The notes under the pieces are model-generated. The model had not been told where the DNA came from. It saw only the letters and a program-made list of their open reading frames with translations, and did no database searches. This document shows, in pieces, positions 16,784 through 26,031 of a DNA stretch of 64,000 nt. Source of the DNA: Muribaculaceae bacterium (GTDB taxonomy: Bacteria > Bacteroidota > Bacteroidia > Bacteroidales > Muribaculaceae). The stretch is from positions 186,001 through 250,000 of the forward strand of contig JAFTRI010000023.1 of assembly GCA_017462345.1 (NCBI GenBank). The letters are read 5' to 3'. The stretch's first letter is position 1. Every line of letters begins with the position of its first letter. The position numbers were made by a program, and so were the translations under genes.

Positions 16784-18958
16784 CTATTTCACGAGAATCT
16801 TGGTGGCCTTGTTGCCTTGAACGCGTATATAGAGTCCGTTTTCGGGGTTGGCTACTTTCACGCCCTGCAGGTTGTAGTATTCAGCCGGGGCATCGGTGTC
16901 TTCGCTATCGACGTTCTCGATGCCGGTATTCACGTTGTAATTCACCGTAATTGTGCTGATGTTGGTTGTTGCGGTAGTGGTGAATGTTACGGAAGATACC
17001 TCTTCGGTTGCAGTCCATGTCGAACCGGAGAATGAACCGTTGCCGGCAGAGAGTTGGGTTGTGCTGGCCTTGTTGCCGGTAAATTCTATCGATACCAGCT
17101 TGGCATTGGTTCCCGAGATTGTGATTGTTGAGTTCTTATAGGTTCTGAAATCAACGGCTGAAGTTCCCCCCCATAGACGGCAATCGGTTGACGCTGAGCC
17201 TTTTGATGCGGTAAGTGATACGCTTCCTGCTGTAAATACGACATCGTTGACTGCGATGCCGCTGCTTGTGGCAGGGGTTTCCTGTGCCGGAGTAAGTGAC
17301 GACGGGTCGGTGAAGTCAAATGTCGCTGTGGTTTCGTTGGGGTCGACCGTCTTGATGGTGAATACGGCTTCGGCTATCTCGCTGTCGGTGATACCCTCCA
17401 TGATTGCGATGGCCTTTACGGTGCAGTCCTCGCTGATTGAGAACGGTTCGGTGTAGAGGATACCGTTTTCGGCACTTGGGGCTGTACCGTCAAGGGTGTA
17501 GTAGATCGATGCCCCTTCGGTAGTGCAGGTGATGGTTATTACGTCATCTGTGGTGATTTGTCCTCCTTCGGGGGTGATTACCGGTGTCTGTGCTATTGTC
17601 TGGTCCACGATGCATTCGGTCGGGGTTATCTGCAAGGTGGAGTTGTAGCAGCCTACGAATCCTACGACTGTGATATTGTCCCCTTCGGGTACTGTGACTG
17701 TGTTGTAGTAGGTGGAGTTGTAGAATGTGTTGTAGATGGCGAAACTGTTGCTGTCGGCATCGGTCATCGTGTAGTTGTTTGCCGAGCTTGCTGCGGCGAT
17801 GGACACTTTTTCGATTTTCACGTATTGTGACAGCATTGAAGATGTGATTGCACCGATGGTCACCACTGCGGGTTCAACGGCAGTGCCTTCTGTCGCGTCG
17901 GCAAGGTCGGCTGCCGGGATCAGTTCGGGGAGACCGTTCTGTAATGCATAGACTCCTGTGATGCCTGAGATAAGGTCTCCGTTGGAATATTTGGCGTCGG
18001 TAACTACATCATTCTTGTCGTAGATGAGAATTGCACCGCTGTCATCCCTGACATACAGGTTGCGGCCGTTCATGTACACTGCGGTTACCGCTCCGCTGAT
18101 GGTTACAGGTGTCTGTGTATCGGCTGCCGCGATGAATTCTGCGATGTTGGCTACGCTGAAAGGCACTATGTAGCTTGCCGATGCGATCGAGCTGTTGCTG
18201 TAACCGTCGGCTACCGCGATTGCTTTCACCGTGGCGGTCTTGTCGAGGGTGAACGGGGCAGAATAGAGGATGCCGTTGTCGGCCGAGGGGTTTGTGCCGT
18301 CGGTGGTGTAGTAGATTGCGGCACCGTCAGTGGCACAGGTGATGGAAATCTCTGTTGCGGATGTGATCTCTCCCTCTTCGGGGGCGATTACCGGGGTTTC
18401 GGCCTGCTCGAGGGTACTTCCGCTATATTCGGTCCATTGTATGTTCCATACCGAGAAACGGTCTCTGTTGGAAGTCGAGTTGCTTGGGGAGTTGTTGTCT
18501 ATTCTGATCACGAAATCACCGCTGATGTTGATGTCGGAGATCGATTCGTAGGCGGTATTCTTCAATGCTGAAGTGTTTACGACTTCCACGCTCTTTACCA
18601 CTTCGTCATTCTGGAGTATGTTTACTGTCAGTGAAACTCCGTTGGATTCATTGTATGTATATCCGTAGTTGAATGTCAGTGTACCGATACCGCCGGTCAG
18701 CGACGGGGAGGTCAGCGAGCCTACTTTCGTTGTTCTTCCGTTCATGTTCACTGCCAGTGTATCTACAGGGAGCATTGCAGTCTGACCTTTGGAATTGTTA
18801 AGGATATTGGAGTTGACAGCGGTCCAGCCTGCGGCGGAGGTATAGGTGCTGTAGGTTGTGCTTGCTGTGCCTCCGTTCATTGTGTTGAGGTCGGCAACAC
18901 CTGCCTGTGCTGCGACAAGCCCCATAAGGCATAGTAGAGAAAGTAAAAGTTTCTTCAT
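16784..18958 (-). CDS. Secreted multidomain protein: beta-sandwich, two chitobiase-C-like domains, OB-fold, T9SS-like tail
   Basis: 724 residues. Signal peptide 1-19. Residues 20-178 form a beta-sandwich similar to the C-terminal domain of the lipoprotein at 51202-53499. Two CHB_HEX_C-like repeats (about 187-264 and 457-535) share IYYTTDGTNPSADNGILYS-type sequence. Between them (about 265-450) is an OB-fold-like region with NGRNLYVRDDSGAILIYD, resembling YhcR/DUF5689 OB folds. A second beta-sandwich (545-676) precedes the tail AEYYNLQGVKVANPENGLYI. The tail is shared with two other proteins here and is probably a T9SS sorting/attachment signal. No catalytic site is recognised, so adhesion or binding is likelier than catalysis. 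Confidence 0.75.
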   Translation of the reverse strand: MKKLLLSLLCLMGLVAAQAGVADLNTMNGGTASTTYSTYTSAAGWTAVNSNILNNSKGQTAMLPVDTLAVNMNGRTTKVGSLTSPSLTGGIGTLTFNYGYTYNESNGVSLTVNILQNDEVVKSVEVVNTSALKNTAYESISDINISGDFVIRIDNNSPSNSTSNRDRFSVWNIQWTEYSGSTLEQAETPVIAPEEGEITSATEISITCATDGAAIYYTTDGTNPSADNGILYSAPFTLDKTATVKAIAVADGYSNSSIASASYIVPFSVANIAEFIAAADTQTPVTISGAVTAVYMNGRNLYVRDDSGAILIYDKNDVVTDAKYSNGDLISGITGVYALQNGLPELIPAADLADATEGTAVEPAVVTIGAITSSMLSQYVKIEKVSIAAASSANNYTMTDADSNSFAIYNTFYNSTYYNTVTVPEGDNITVVGFVGCYNSTLQITPTECIVDQTIAQTPVITPEGGQITTDDVITITCTTEGASIYYTLDGTAPSAENGILYTEPFSISEDCTVKAIAIMEGITDSEIAEAVFTIKTVDPNETTATFDFTDPSSLTPAQETPATSSGIAVNDVVFTAGSVSLTASKGSASTDCRLWGGTSAVDFRTYKNSTITISGTNAKLVSIEFTGNKASTTQLSAGNGSFSGSTWTATEEVSSVTFTTTATTNISTITVNYNVNTGIENVDSEDTDAPAEYYNLQGVKVANPENGLYIRVQGNKATKILVK

Positions 18959-18989
18959 ACAATAAATTGTTTAGAGTTAATAATTTACG

Positions 18990-18997
18990 CAAAAATA
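18990..18997 (-). promoter_or_regulatory. -7 element for the 724-residue secreted protein
   Basis: TATTTTTG on the minus strand, 31 bases before ATG 18958. The stretch from here through the signal peptide is similar to that of the paralogue at 43108-45054 (GCGTAAA-type start, TTATTAA, CTAAA, TGTATGAAGAAACT). Confidence 0.6.
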
Positions 18998-19152
18998 CTC
19001 ATTTAATCCCTAAAATTATCTCAATTGCGTTAATTTTTTGCTATGTCCGGCAAAGAATCGCAGTAAAACCGATAAATTCCCGATGGCTGTTGCCCCATGG
19101 CGGTGTTATCAGTGCGTCCTGCTGTGTTATTGATAGCCTCCTTTTGCGCTAT

Positions 19153-19345
19153 GCGAGTCGAGGCAGGAAAGTGCTCCCCTTTTGCAGGGGGAGCTGTCGC
19201 CTTGGCGGCTGAGGGGGTCAGTGATGGGAAGCAGTTTTATATGGGTGTCGAGCCTCTCGACGAGACCCTCTCCGTCACTGCGTGCCACCTCTCCCTTGTA
19301 GGGAGAGGACTTCCCCCGGCTGGTGCAGGGTGGTGGAATAGGGGA
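19153..19345 (+). repeat. Palindrome-rich intergenic repeat, copy B
   Basis: Shares with copy C, almost base for base: GCGAGTCGAGGCAGGAA, GCTCCCCTTTTGCAGGGG, GAGCTGTCGCCTTGGCGG, CTGAGGGGGTCAGTGATG, TTTTATATGGGTGTCGAGCC, GACGAGACCCTCTCCGTCAC and CACCTCTCCCTTGTAGGG. It has several self-complementary blocks and no gene. It sits between the 3' end of the 1382-residue protein gene and the promoter of the next minus-strand gene. The remainder of the 468-base gap (18998-19152) has no recognisable feature. Confidence 0.85.
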
Positions 19346-19372
19346 AGGACTTTCCCGGTCTCGGTAAACAGA

Positions 19373-19406
19373 GGGAGGGCGGCACCATTAGCGGTGCCGC
19401 CCTCCC
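19373..19406 (-). terminator. Terminator of the 1382-residue secreted protein gene
   Basis: Perfect 14-base stem (19373-19386 with 19393-19406) around a 6-base loop, 20 bases past the stop codon at 19427. The minus-strand side continues as TCTGTTTACC, only moderately T-rich. Confidence 0.8.
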
Positions 19407-19426
19407 CTCAAATATAGTAGCCCCTA

Positions 19427-22400
19427 CTATTTCTTCACAATCTTGATCGGAGCCAGGCCGTTAACACGCAGCATGTAGTATCCGGCGGCAAGATCGTCGA
19501 CAGCGATACTCATTATGCTCTCGCTGTTACCGGCAACGCTCTTCACCTCTACACCTGCAGCCGAGATGATCGAGATGCTCTCGATACCTTGCGGAGCCTG
19601 TACGGTAAGCGTGGATGTTGCAGGGATCGGGAACGCATTCAGCGAAGCTGCTGCATCACCGCCAACCGATTCCACTCCCGTTTCAATCATCGTGTCGGGA
19701 GCATTGAGGGTTACAGCAGTTGTGTTGCGGAGCAGGCTGTTGTTGGCAGCGTACACGGCAGTGATTGTATAGGTCCAGTTGCTCGGTATCTGCCAATTCT
19801 CTTCGGTCGGGTAGGTGTAATCGAGGTGACCGTCCTTGTTGGTGTCTTCCAGCACGCGGTTATCCTGATAGAAGCAAACGAAGCTCTTGCCTTGGGATTC
19901 GCTCAGGGCATATCCGTTGTTGCCGTTGCGTACATCGGCACCCGGCACGACACTCTGACCCTCGGTCAGGGCATCGGCGGTAACCAGGACAAAGTTGTCG
20001 ACCGGCACTGTCACCTTCTTGCCCGAAGCATCGGTGTAGTTGTAGGCGATCTCATAGTGGGATACCGGTTCTTCACCCTCTTCCATGTTCTCGATGTTGA
20101 TCTCGATGCGGTACACGTTGTTGACGGTTCCCACACCCTCATAGATGGTCACTTCTCCGGCAGGGTTTTTCACTCCGTAGTCGTGGGTTGTCTGCACCGA
20201 ACGTACTGCACCCGAGCGCAGGTCGCTGTCTGCACCCGATGTGCCGTTAAGCACCGAGGTGAGGTCATACACTGCTGTCACGCGGGCGGTGTAGGGACTT
20301 GCATTGTCCACGAAATGATTTTCGGTGTCACCGGTTGCCACGGTTACGCCTGTGGCAGGAGTGATGTCGGCAGTGGTGTTGAATGTGAGGCTGTAGTCCT
20401 TTGAACTCCAGTCGGTGCCGTAACCCTCGGTCGCTTTCACATCCTTGCTGTCAATCACCTTGTTGGCGGCATCGAGCAGTTCCACCTTGTAGTGGCTTAT
20501 TGCATAGTCGCCCGCACCCTTGTAGTCGGTCGGTGTCGACCAGCTGGTTGTGGCGGTGAAGTGGGTTATGTTCTCCTTGTTGGCATCGTAGGATGTGGTG
20601 ATGTCAAGCGTAGGTTTCGAGTCGAGGAATCCAACGTTACCGTACAGGCGGTACTTCGCGATACGGATTCCCGGCACATACTGGTAGATGTAGATACACT
20701 TGTCGGTGGCGTTGTATTCGGCAAACAGCCAGTTACCGTTGGCGTTACCTGCCTCGGAGGTCGCGATAACGTTATCGCTGGCATCCTGCACCTTTGTGGC
20801 GATGGGCACTGTCCCGTTGGCAAAGTCGTTGCCGGTCACCAATTCAACCGAGAATGAGCCGGTATTTCTTGACAGGAATGACTGCGGGGTGATGATGAAC
20901 AGCCGGGTTGCCGCTGAGTCGTTTGCATTGACCATGCGCACCGTTGTCCCGCCCGAGTTGGCAAGTTTTCCGTCCTCGGTAAAGATGGCGGTGTTGCTTG
21001 TCGCTGCTGTGGGCACATACAGATAGCCGACCGAGCGTTTCTGGTAGACATATCCTGCGCTTCCCTGGCCGGATTCGATGTCAAATGCGTAGTTCTCGTA
21101 ACCGTCTCCGGCTGAAACCTTGATTGTTTCGCCTGTGTCACCGATGGTGTCGGGGGTGTATTGCTTTTCGAGTGAGGCGGTGACATTAGTCCCGTCGTTT
21201 ACCATCTTTATTACCGAGAATGTGCGTGATGCTCCACACACTACATAGAGGTAGGAAGTGCCCATCAGGTCACCCGATACGCGGTAGTAGTCGATACGCC
21301 CGTTTGAGTACTGGTTGGTCTGCACGTCATCGGCATCGAGGTCGAAGTTCAGCGGCACCTCAAAACGCTTGGTGAGGTCGGCGCTGTAGATCACTACATT
21401 TACGAGTTTTGAACCGTAGTTCATTCCGTCGTTATAGGACGTTGTTCCGGCATCGTCGTAGGTCTGGTTCCATCCGCGCACAAGGAAATTGCCGTTGGCA
21501 TCGGCAGCGATACCTGCCGTCTGTCCTACCTTTATCTCTCCGGCAGTCGAAAGGTCGAGCAATGATGCGTTTCCGCCTGCCTGCAGGTCGGCATTTTCAG
21601 CCGAGATCTTGAGTACGCCTCCGGAAGTGCCGCCATCGTGTGCTTCAAAATTAGTGGTGTTGGACTTCTGTGCTATGTACCACCACTTCTTGCCGTTGCT
21701 GTCGGTTACCAATGCTCCCTGACGGTAGTGCTCGGCATCGATATATCCCTTGTCGGTCTTCAGGTTGGGGTTGAAGTTTGCTGGCAGTTTTTTGCCATTG
21801 GCCTGGTCGGCATTCCATATATCCCACATTTCGTAGTTGTAGACCTCTTCGAGGGTGTAGTTTACATTCGCTGTGTTCAGTTCGTCGATGAGCAGGGTCT
21901 TTCCCCCACTGCGCATGCGTTTTATCTCAATGGTATACTTGCCGTCGGCATCGGCTATGTAGTAGACTGCCTCAACGGCATACGTGTGTTCCCCTTCGGG
22001 GATATATGTGTCGATATATTCGTTCTGGCTGAGCCCCTTGGAGATTACCGTTCCGTCACGCACTATGTCATAAAGTATCTCGATTCCTGTTGTGCGTGAG
22101 ATCTTGGTGAAGGAGATTGAAGCGCGTGCATATCCGCTGTAATGCTCGGCATTGACGTTCTGCGGGGCGGTGTACACGTAGGGGGCTATTGTGACTTTCG
22201 AGTCGGTACCCACGGTTACTGTACCGTTATAGTTGTAGTTGGGCACCACGTTGAATTCCGATGAGGCGGTCAGGCCTGCGTAGGTGTAGGTCGTTGTGCC
22301 TGCTGCCACTGTGGTGACCGTTGCTCCATCCTTGTAGATGGTGTAGCCGGTAACGTAGTCAGCTCCTGTGGCCGGTGCGCTCCAGGTCAGCATTGCATCC

Positions 22401-23575
22401 TGTGAGGCGTCGGTGTTGAATGTGCGTGTCGCCTTCAGGTTCTGTACCGGGTCGGTAAAGTTGGCTACCTCAGTAGCTGTGATGGAGTACTTTGCTGCAC
22501 CTTGTCCGGGAACATAGACATAGACTGATGCGGTATTGCCTGAAACCTTGGCATGGATACCGTGTCGCCCATATTCGGAACTGCCTTGTGTAGTAAATGG
22601 GGTTGCCGTTCCTAACATTGCCCCTGTTGTTATGTCGTAGAATGATATTTGCGTCGCACTTGAAGAGTACACAACAACCTCATGCCCCTGCAATTCGAAA
22701 ATTGCAGCTCCGGTGGAGTTGTTCCCTGCATTGGCGGTGACACCTATCTTTGTCCAAGTAACGTTTGTCCCGGAAATTACACCCTTATAAAGGCTGGTTC
22801 CGTCATCAAACATGATCTTGTTGTCGGCATATTGGGTGACAATTCTGTTGTTGCTGGCTACTGTTATGCCCGATGGCAAGCTGTAGTCAACTTTCGTTTG
22901 TATTACTCCACTGACCACGGGGAATTTTACAATTGAAGTGTATCCGTTGGGGATGATCCATAGTGCACCACCCGCAGCTGTTGTCGTGTGGCCGTATGCT
23001 GTCATACGGTCGGCACGGCCGGTCAGATCCTGGGTCCCCAATGAAACCGCAGTCTTTGTGCCTGCTGCTCCTGTTGTGGCAAACGGGTTGGGTGTATTCC
23101 CTGCCGAATAGTATATGAATGCTGTGGCATTTTGGACCGGGCCCCATGACGAGCTAAGTTTTGCTTTGAGCCATAACGCCCCGTCGGCATCCGATGCAAT
23201 GCTTGGCCCTGCCGAGTAATAACAATTGGATGTGGAAGCTGCTGTACCATCGGGGTCGGTCCATGAACCGTAGCTGAAAGCCTTTCCACCGTTAGTGTTG
23301 TCGATATAGTGTCCTTTAGAGACCCATCTCGTTGTCGGTTCAGAAGAAAATGTGGCTGAATAGAAAATATCCGTAGGGGTAGCACTGTATCCCGGAGCAG
23401 TGTAGATGACATCTCCTACAACTGCCGAGGAAACCCAGTTTGAACTTGTTCCGGTGTATGCTTTAGTCCATACGTTGGTAGGCGCGCTGATTTCATAGTC
23501 GGCTGCGGTGGATTTCGGGATTGCCCACACCATTGCCAGCAGTAGCAATAGGCTCTTTAAGTACGATTGTTTCAT
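19427..23575 (-). CDS. Giant secreted protein with fibronectin-type domains and canonical T9SS type A sorting domain
   Basis: 1382 residues. Signal peptide about 1-24 (LLLLLAMVWAIPKSTAA). Residues roughly 30-375 are beta-rich with repeated short blades and may be a propeller. About 378-470 is fibronectin-like (NLKATRTFNTDASQDAMLTW with YVTGYTIYKDG), followed by a second such unit (480-550). The 640-1000 region is again propeller-like (IVRGWNQTYDD-type strands), and two further Ig/FN-like domains follow. The last 75 residues are a canonical T9SS type A domain: NAFPIPATSTLTVQ, GIESISIISAAGVEVKSV, LAAGYYMLRVNGLAPIKIVK. No catalytic site recognised; surface binding protein is the most that can be said. 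Confidence 0.75.
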   Translation of the reverse strand: MKQSYLKSLLLLLAMVWAIPKSTAADYEISAPTNVWTKAYTGTSSNWVSSAVVGDVIYTAPGYSATPTDIFYSATFSSEPTTRWVSKGHYIDNTNGGKAFSYGSWTDPDGTAASTSNCYYSAGPSIASDADGALWLKAKLSSSWGPVQNATAFIYYSAGNTPNPFATTGAAGTKTAVSLGTQDLTGRADRMTAYGHTTTAAGGALWIIPNGYTSIVKFPVVSGVIQTKVDYSLPSGITVASNNRIVTQYADNKIMFDDGTSLYKGVISGTNVTWTKIGVTANAGNNSTGAAIFELQGHEVVVYSSSATQISFYDITTGAMLGTATPFTTQGSSEYGRHGIHAKVSGNTASVYVYVPGQGAAKYSITATEVANFTDPVQNLKATRTFNTDASQDAMLTWSAPATGADYVTGYTIYKDGATVTTVAAGTTTYTYAGLTASSEFNVVPNYNYNGTVTVGTDSKVTIAPYVYTAPQNVNAEHYSGYARASISFTKISRTTGIEILYDIVRDGTVISKGLSQNEYIDTYIPEGEHTYAVEAVYYIADADGKYTIEIKRMRSGGKTLLIDELNTANVNYTLEEVYNYEMWDIWNADQANGKKLPANFNPNLKTDKGYIDAEHYRQGALVTDSNGKKWWYIAQKSNTTNFEAHDGGTSGGVLKISAENADLQAGGNASLLDLSTAGEIKVGQTAGIAADANGNFLVRGWNQTYDDAGTTSYNDGMNYGSKLVNVVIYSADLTKRFEVPLNFDLDADDVQTNQYSNGRIDYYRVSGDLMGTSYLYVVCGASRTFSVIKMVNDGTNVTASLEKQYTPDTIGDTGETIKVSAGDGYENYAFDIESGQGSAGYVYQKRSVGYLYVPTAATSNTAIFTEDGKLANSGGTTVRMVNANDSAATRLFIITPQSFLSRNTGSFSVELVTGNDFANGTVPIATKVQDASDNVIATSEAGNANGNWLFAEYNATDKCIYIYQYVPGIRIAKYRLYGNVGFLDSKPTLDITTSYDANKENITHFTATTSWSTPTDYKGAGDYAISHYKVELLDAANKVIDSKDVKATEGYGTDWSSKDYSLTFNTTADITPATGVTVATGDTENHFVDNASPYTARVTAVYDLTSVLNGTSGADSDLRSGAVRSVQTTHDYGVKNPAGEVTIYEGVGTVNNVYRIEINIENMEEGEEPVSHYEIAYNYTDASGKKVTVPVDNFVLVTADALTEGQSVVPGADVRNGNNGYALSESQGKSFVCFYQDNRVLEDTNKDGHLDYTYPTEENWQIPSNWTYTITAVYAANNSLLRNTTAVTLNAPDTMIETGVESVGGDAAASLNAFPIPATSTLTVQAPQGIESISIISAAGVEVKSVAGNSESIMSIAVDDLAAGYYMLRVNGLAPIKIVKK

Positions 23576-23666
23576 AGATAAGAATAGTTTAAGTTATTAT
23601 TTAGTTAATTTATATACCTTATTTTATGCTGTTATTATATTTAATGACCTCTGCCATCAGAAATTA

Positions 23667-23674
23667 CAAATTTA
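23667..23674 (-). promoter_or_regulatory. -7 element for the 1382-residue protein
   Basis: TAAATTTG on the minus strand, 92 bases before ATG 23575, which implies an A/T-rich leader of about 85 bases. No clear -33 element. Confidence 0.5.
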
Positions 23675-23757
23675 TAAAAACTAAATCTCCATCCTTCCCT
23701 CTTACTATTGTTTTACGATTTTTTAACAATTTCTGTTGTCTATTCCTTCTGCCGATT

Positions 23758-23975
23758 GCGAGTCGAGGCAGGAATTGCTCCCCTTTTGCAGGGGGAGCTG
23801 TCGCCTTGGCGGCTGAGGGGGTCAGTGATGAGAGGTTTTATATGGGTGTCGAGCCTCTCGACCGAGGCTCTCGACGAGACCCTCTCCGTCACTGCGTGCC
23901 ACCTCTCCCTTGTAGGGAGAGGACTTCCCCCGGCTGTGGTGCAGGATGGTGGAACAAGGAGAGGACTTCCCCTCA
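23758..23975 (+). repeat. Palindrome-rich intergenic repeat, copy C
   Basis: Nearly the same as copy B, with a longer middle (GAGCCTCTCGACCGAGGCTC, itself palindromic) and an extended 3' part (GACTTCCCCCGGCTGTGGTG, GGATGGTGGAACAAGGAGAG). It fills the gap between the permease gene stop (23999) and the promoter of the 1382-residue protein gene. No gene is present. Confidence 0.85.
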
Positions 23976-23998
23976 GCTAATGTTACTGCCAGCCCCCG

Positions 23999-25231
23999 CT
24001 AAGGGGTGCGGGTCGAGGTGTCCGGCCTTAGTTTTCCTGATGCTGCTGAGGTGAGGATGCCGACGATCAGTACGATTGCAAGCACGGCAAGCAGATCGAC
24101 CGGGTCGACTCTCACAGGATAGACATCTATCGACATTGCTTCGTGGTTGCCACCGAGCTTGATGAATCCGCCCCATTGCTGTGCCAATGACAGTGCCACC
24201 CCGGCGACGATGCCGGCGATGCCGCCTACAATCGAGATGAGCCACCCCTCTATCAGGAAGATGCGCGAAATCATCTTGCGTGATGCGCCCAGGGCATGGA
24301 GGGTGCGTATATTCTCCGCTTTTTCGAGAATGAGCATCGACATGGTGGATATGATGTTGAATGAAGCTATGATAAGGATGAATGCGAGCATGAAAAACGT
24401 GATCCACTTCTCGATCTCTATCATGCGGAACGACTGTTCCTGTTGTTGCATACGGTCTTTTACCTCATAGCTGCCGCCTGTCGCAGCTTTGACTCTGGGG
24501 ATTACCGTTGCGGCGGTAGCGTCCCCACGGAGCTTTATCTCTATGGCTGATGCTTCGGTGGTGTAGTCGAGCATCCTGCGGGCGTTCTCAATGGGGATAA
24601 TGACCATATCGGCGTCATACTCGGCCTGTTCCACCTGATACACGGCCGACACGATAAGGGAGTCGGAGCGGAAAGCCGTCATGGGGCTGGCGGGGTTGAT
24701 GCGCCCTTTGCGGCGCGGTACATACAGCCCGAGATACCGGTCGCCGCCGGGAAACGCTTTCAGGTTCATGGCTGCGCCGACGCTCAATGTGGCGAATGAC
24801 AGCGAGCGGACGCTGTCGCGGTAGAGCCTTTCCCCGTCGATGATTATCGACGGCAAGGAGTTGATGGAATCGTAGCGCTCCGGTACACCCTTTATTGTAA
24901 CGGGCATCTGGCGTGAAGCATAAACCGCCAGTGCCTGTTCCTCGATGGTGGGTATGGCAGCCGCGACACCGTCGATGCCGGTGATTGCCCGTGCCAAGGA
25001 GTCGCCGTTGGCGATGACCTTGCCGTCGGCCGGAGTGACTTTGATGTCGGGGTCGAGACGGGAGAGGTGGGATGCGGCGAGGTCGGTGAAGCCGTTGAAC
25101 ACCGAGAGTACGCACACGATAGCCATTGTTGCCACTGCCACCCCGGCAACCGAGATCAGGGAGATGACATTGACCGCACTGTGTGTCTTCTTGGAGAAGA
25201 GATACCTTACTGCGACCCTCAGCGAAAACAT
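23999..25231 (-). CDS. LolC/LolE-like lipoprotein-releasing ABC permease (FtsX domain)
   Basis: 410 residues. N-terminal helix with the family start ARYLF-like VAVRYLFSKKTHSAVNVISL, then a periplasmic domain (about 55-270) and the FtsX domain with three helices at the C-terminal end (FMLAFILIIASFNIISTMSM, GIAGIVAGVALSLAQQWGG, LAVLAIVLIVGILTSAASG). Such permeases, with an ATPase encoded elsewhere, extract lipoproteins from the inner membrane for the Lol pathway. It follows rbfA by 7 bases; rbfA plus this permease is a conserved Bacteroidota pair as I recall. The exact LolC versus LolE role is not resolved. Confidence 0.88.
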   Translation of the reverse strand: MFSLRVAVRYLFSKKTHSAVNVISLISVAGVAVATMAIVCVLSVFNGFTDLAASHLSRLDPDIKVTPADGKVIANGDSLARAITGIDGVAAAIPTIEEQALAVYASRQMPVTIKGVPERYDSINSLPSIIIDGERLYRDSVRSLSFATLSVGAAMNLKAFPGGDRYLGLYVPRRKGRINPASPMTAFRSDSLIVSAVYQVEQAEYDADMVIIPIENARRMLDYTTEASAIEIKLRGDATAATVIPRVKAATGGSYEVKDRMQQQEQSFRMIEIEKWITFFMLAFILIIASFNIISTMSMLILEKAENIRTLHALGASRKMISRIFLIEGWLISIVGGIAGIVAGVALSLAQQWGGFIKLGGNHEAMSIDVYPVRVDPVDLLAVLAIVLIVGILTSAASGKLRPDTSTRTP

Positions 25232-25238
25232 GCCGTAC

Positions 25239-25577
25239 TTATTTGTCTTTCAGTAGATTGTCGATATTGTCGATGTAGTCGAGGGAGTCATCGATGAAGA
25301 ACGAGAGCTCCGGGGTCTTGCGCAGCTGGTAGCGCACACGTTGGGCAAGCTCATAGCGGATGGAGCGGGTGCTGCGGTTGATGCTTTCGATCATTGCCGC
25401 GCCTTTGTCCGAAGGGAATACCGACAGATAGGCACGGGCGATGCTCAGGTCGGGGGAGACTCTCACCGCGCTTACCGAAATGAGTACGCCGTGGGTCTTT
25501 GCCGTCTGCTGACGGAATATTTCACTGAGTTCTTTCTGTATCAGTCTTGCTATCTTGGCTTGACGGGTCGATTCCAT
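25239..25577 (-). CDS. rbfA: Ribosome-binding factor A
   Basis: 112 residues from ATG 25577. RbfA is a KH-fold assembly factor for 30S maturation. Motifs: ARLIQKELSEIFRQQ, ISVSAVRVSPDLSIARAYLS, then RYELAQRVRYQLRKTPELSF and the DDSLDYIDNIDNLL tail. The open frame extends upstream to 25823 through repeat D, but that extension is not protein-like and would span the promoter at 25603-25610, so the short start is right. First gene of the unit with the permease. Confidence 0.95.
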   Translation of the reverse strand: MESTRQAKIARLIQKELSEIFRQQTAKTHGVLISVSAVRVSPDLSIARAYLSVFPSDKGAAMIESINRSTRSIRYELAQRVRYQLRKTPELSFFIDDSLDYIDNIDNLLKDK

Positions 25578-25602
25578 AGGTCGGTTAATTTTTTGTTGGA
25601 TA

Positions 25603-25610
25603 CAAAGATA
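25603..25610 (-). promoter_or_regulatory. Promoter -7 element of rbfA
   Basis: TATCTTTG on the minus strand, giving a transcription start near 25596 and a leader of about 19 bases before ATG 25577. Confidence 0.65.
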
Positions 25611-25717
25611 CAACATTCGCACCGAAAGCCGAAAAAGGAATACCGAAAGTACGCGGAAATTAACTGCTCCGGGGTTGCCGTGGAGGCGGAAAGTGCTCCC
25701 CTGGTTCGGATTGTGCG

Positions 25718-25950
25718 GGTCGAGGTACTCGACAATTGCTCCCCTTTTGTAGGGGGAGCTGCCGCCTTGGCGGCTGAGGGGGTCGTTGGTGGGGAAAGCG
25801 GTGTTATATGGGTGTCGAGCCACTCGACCGAGACCCTCTCCGCCCTGCGGGCACCTCTCCCTCGTAGGGAGCGGACTTCCCCCGGCTGTGGAGCAGGATG
25901 GTGGGACAGGGAGAGGACTTCCCCTGGGCTGTCACGAAGTGACTGAGGGG
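25718..25950 (+). repeat. Palindrome-rich intergenic repeat, copy D
   Basis: Same order of modules as copies B and C: GCTCCCCTTTTGTAGGGG, GAGCTGCCGCCTTGGCGG, TTATATGGGTGTCGAGCC, ACCGAGACCCTCTCCG, GCACCTCTCCCTCGTAGGG and ACTTCCCCCGGCTGTGGAG. The 3' end adds GCTGTCACGAAGTGACTGAG, a variant of the same CTG..CTGAGGGG palindrome. It fills most of the gap between the amidase terminator and the rbfA promoter. Confidence 0.85.
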
Positions 25951-25970
25951 GGCTTACCCCTCTTATACAA

Positions 25971-26003
25971 GGAAAGCCGCCCCGGGGTGGGAGCGGCTTT
26001 CGC
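25971..26003 (-). terminator. Terminator of the amidase gene, duplicated at 43047
   Basis: GAAAGCCGC and GCGGCTTTC pair around a GC-rich loop just past the amidase stop (26032). The 37 bases 25971-26007 match 43047-43083 with a single mismatch. Confidence 0.8.
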
Positions 26004-26031
26004 TATGGTAGGGTTCAGTGAACCGGCGCGA

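Noticed and set aside
19589..20404. Plus-strand open frame of 271 codons opposite the 1382-residue gene
   Set aside because: Lies wholly inside a secreted-protein gene with signal peptide and sorting domain; no start signals or protein-like pattern.
25578..25823. N-terminal extension of rbfA upstream of 25577
   Set aside because: Would be translated from repeat D and across the rbfA promoter; RbfA proteins start where the ATG at 25577 is.
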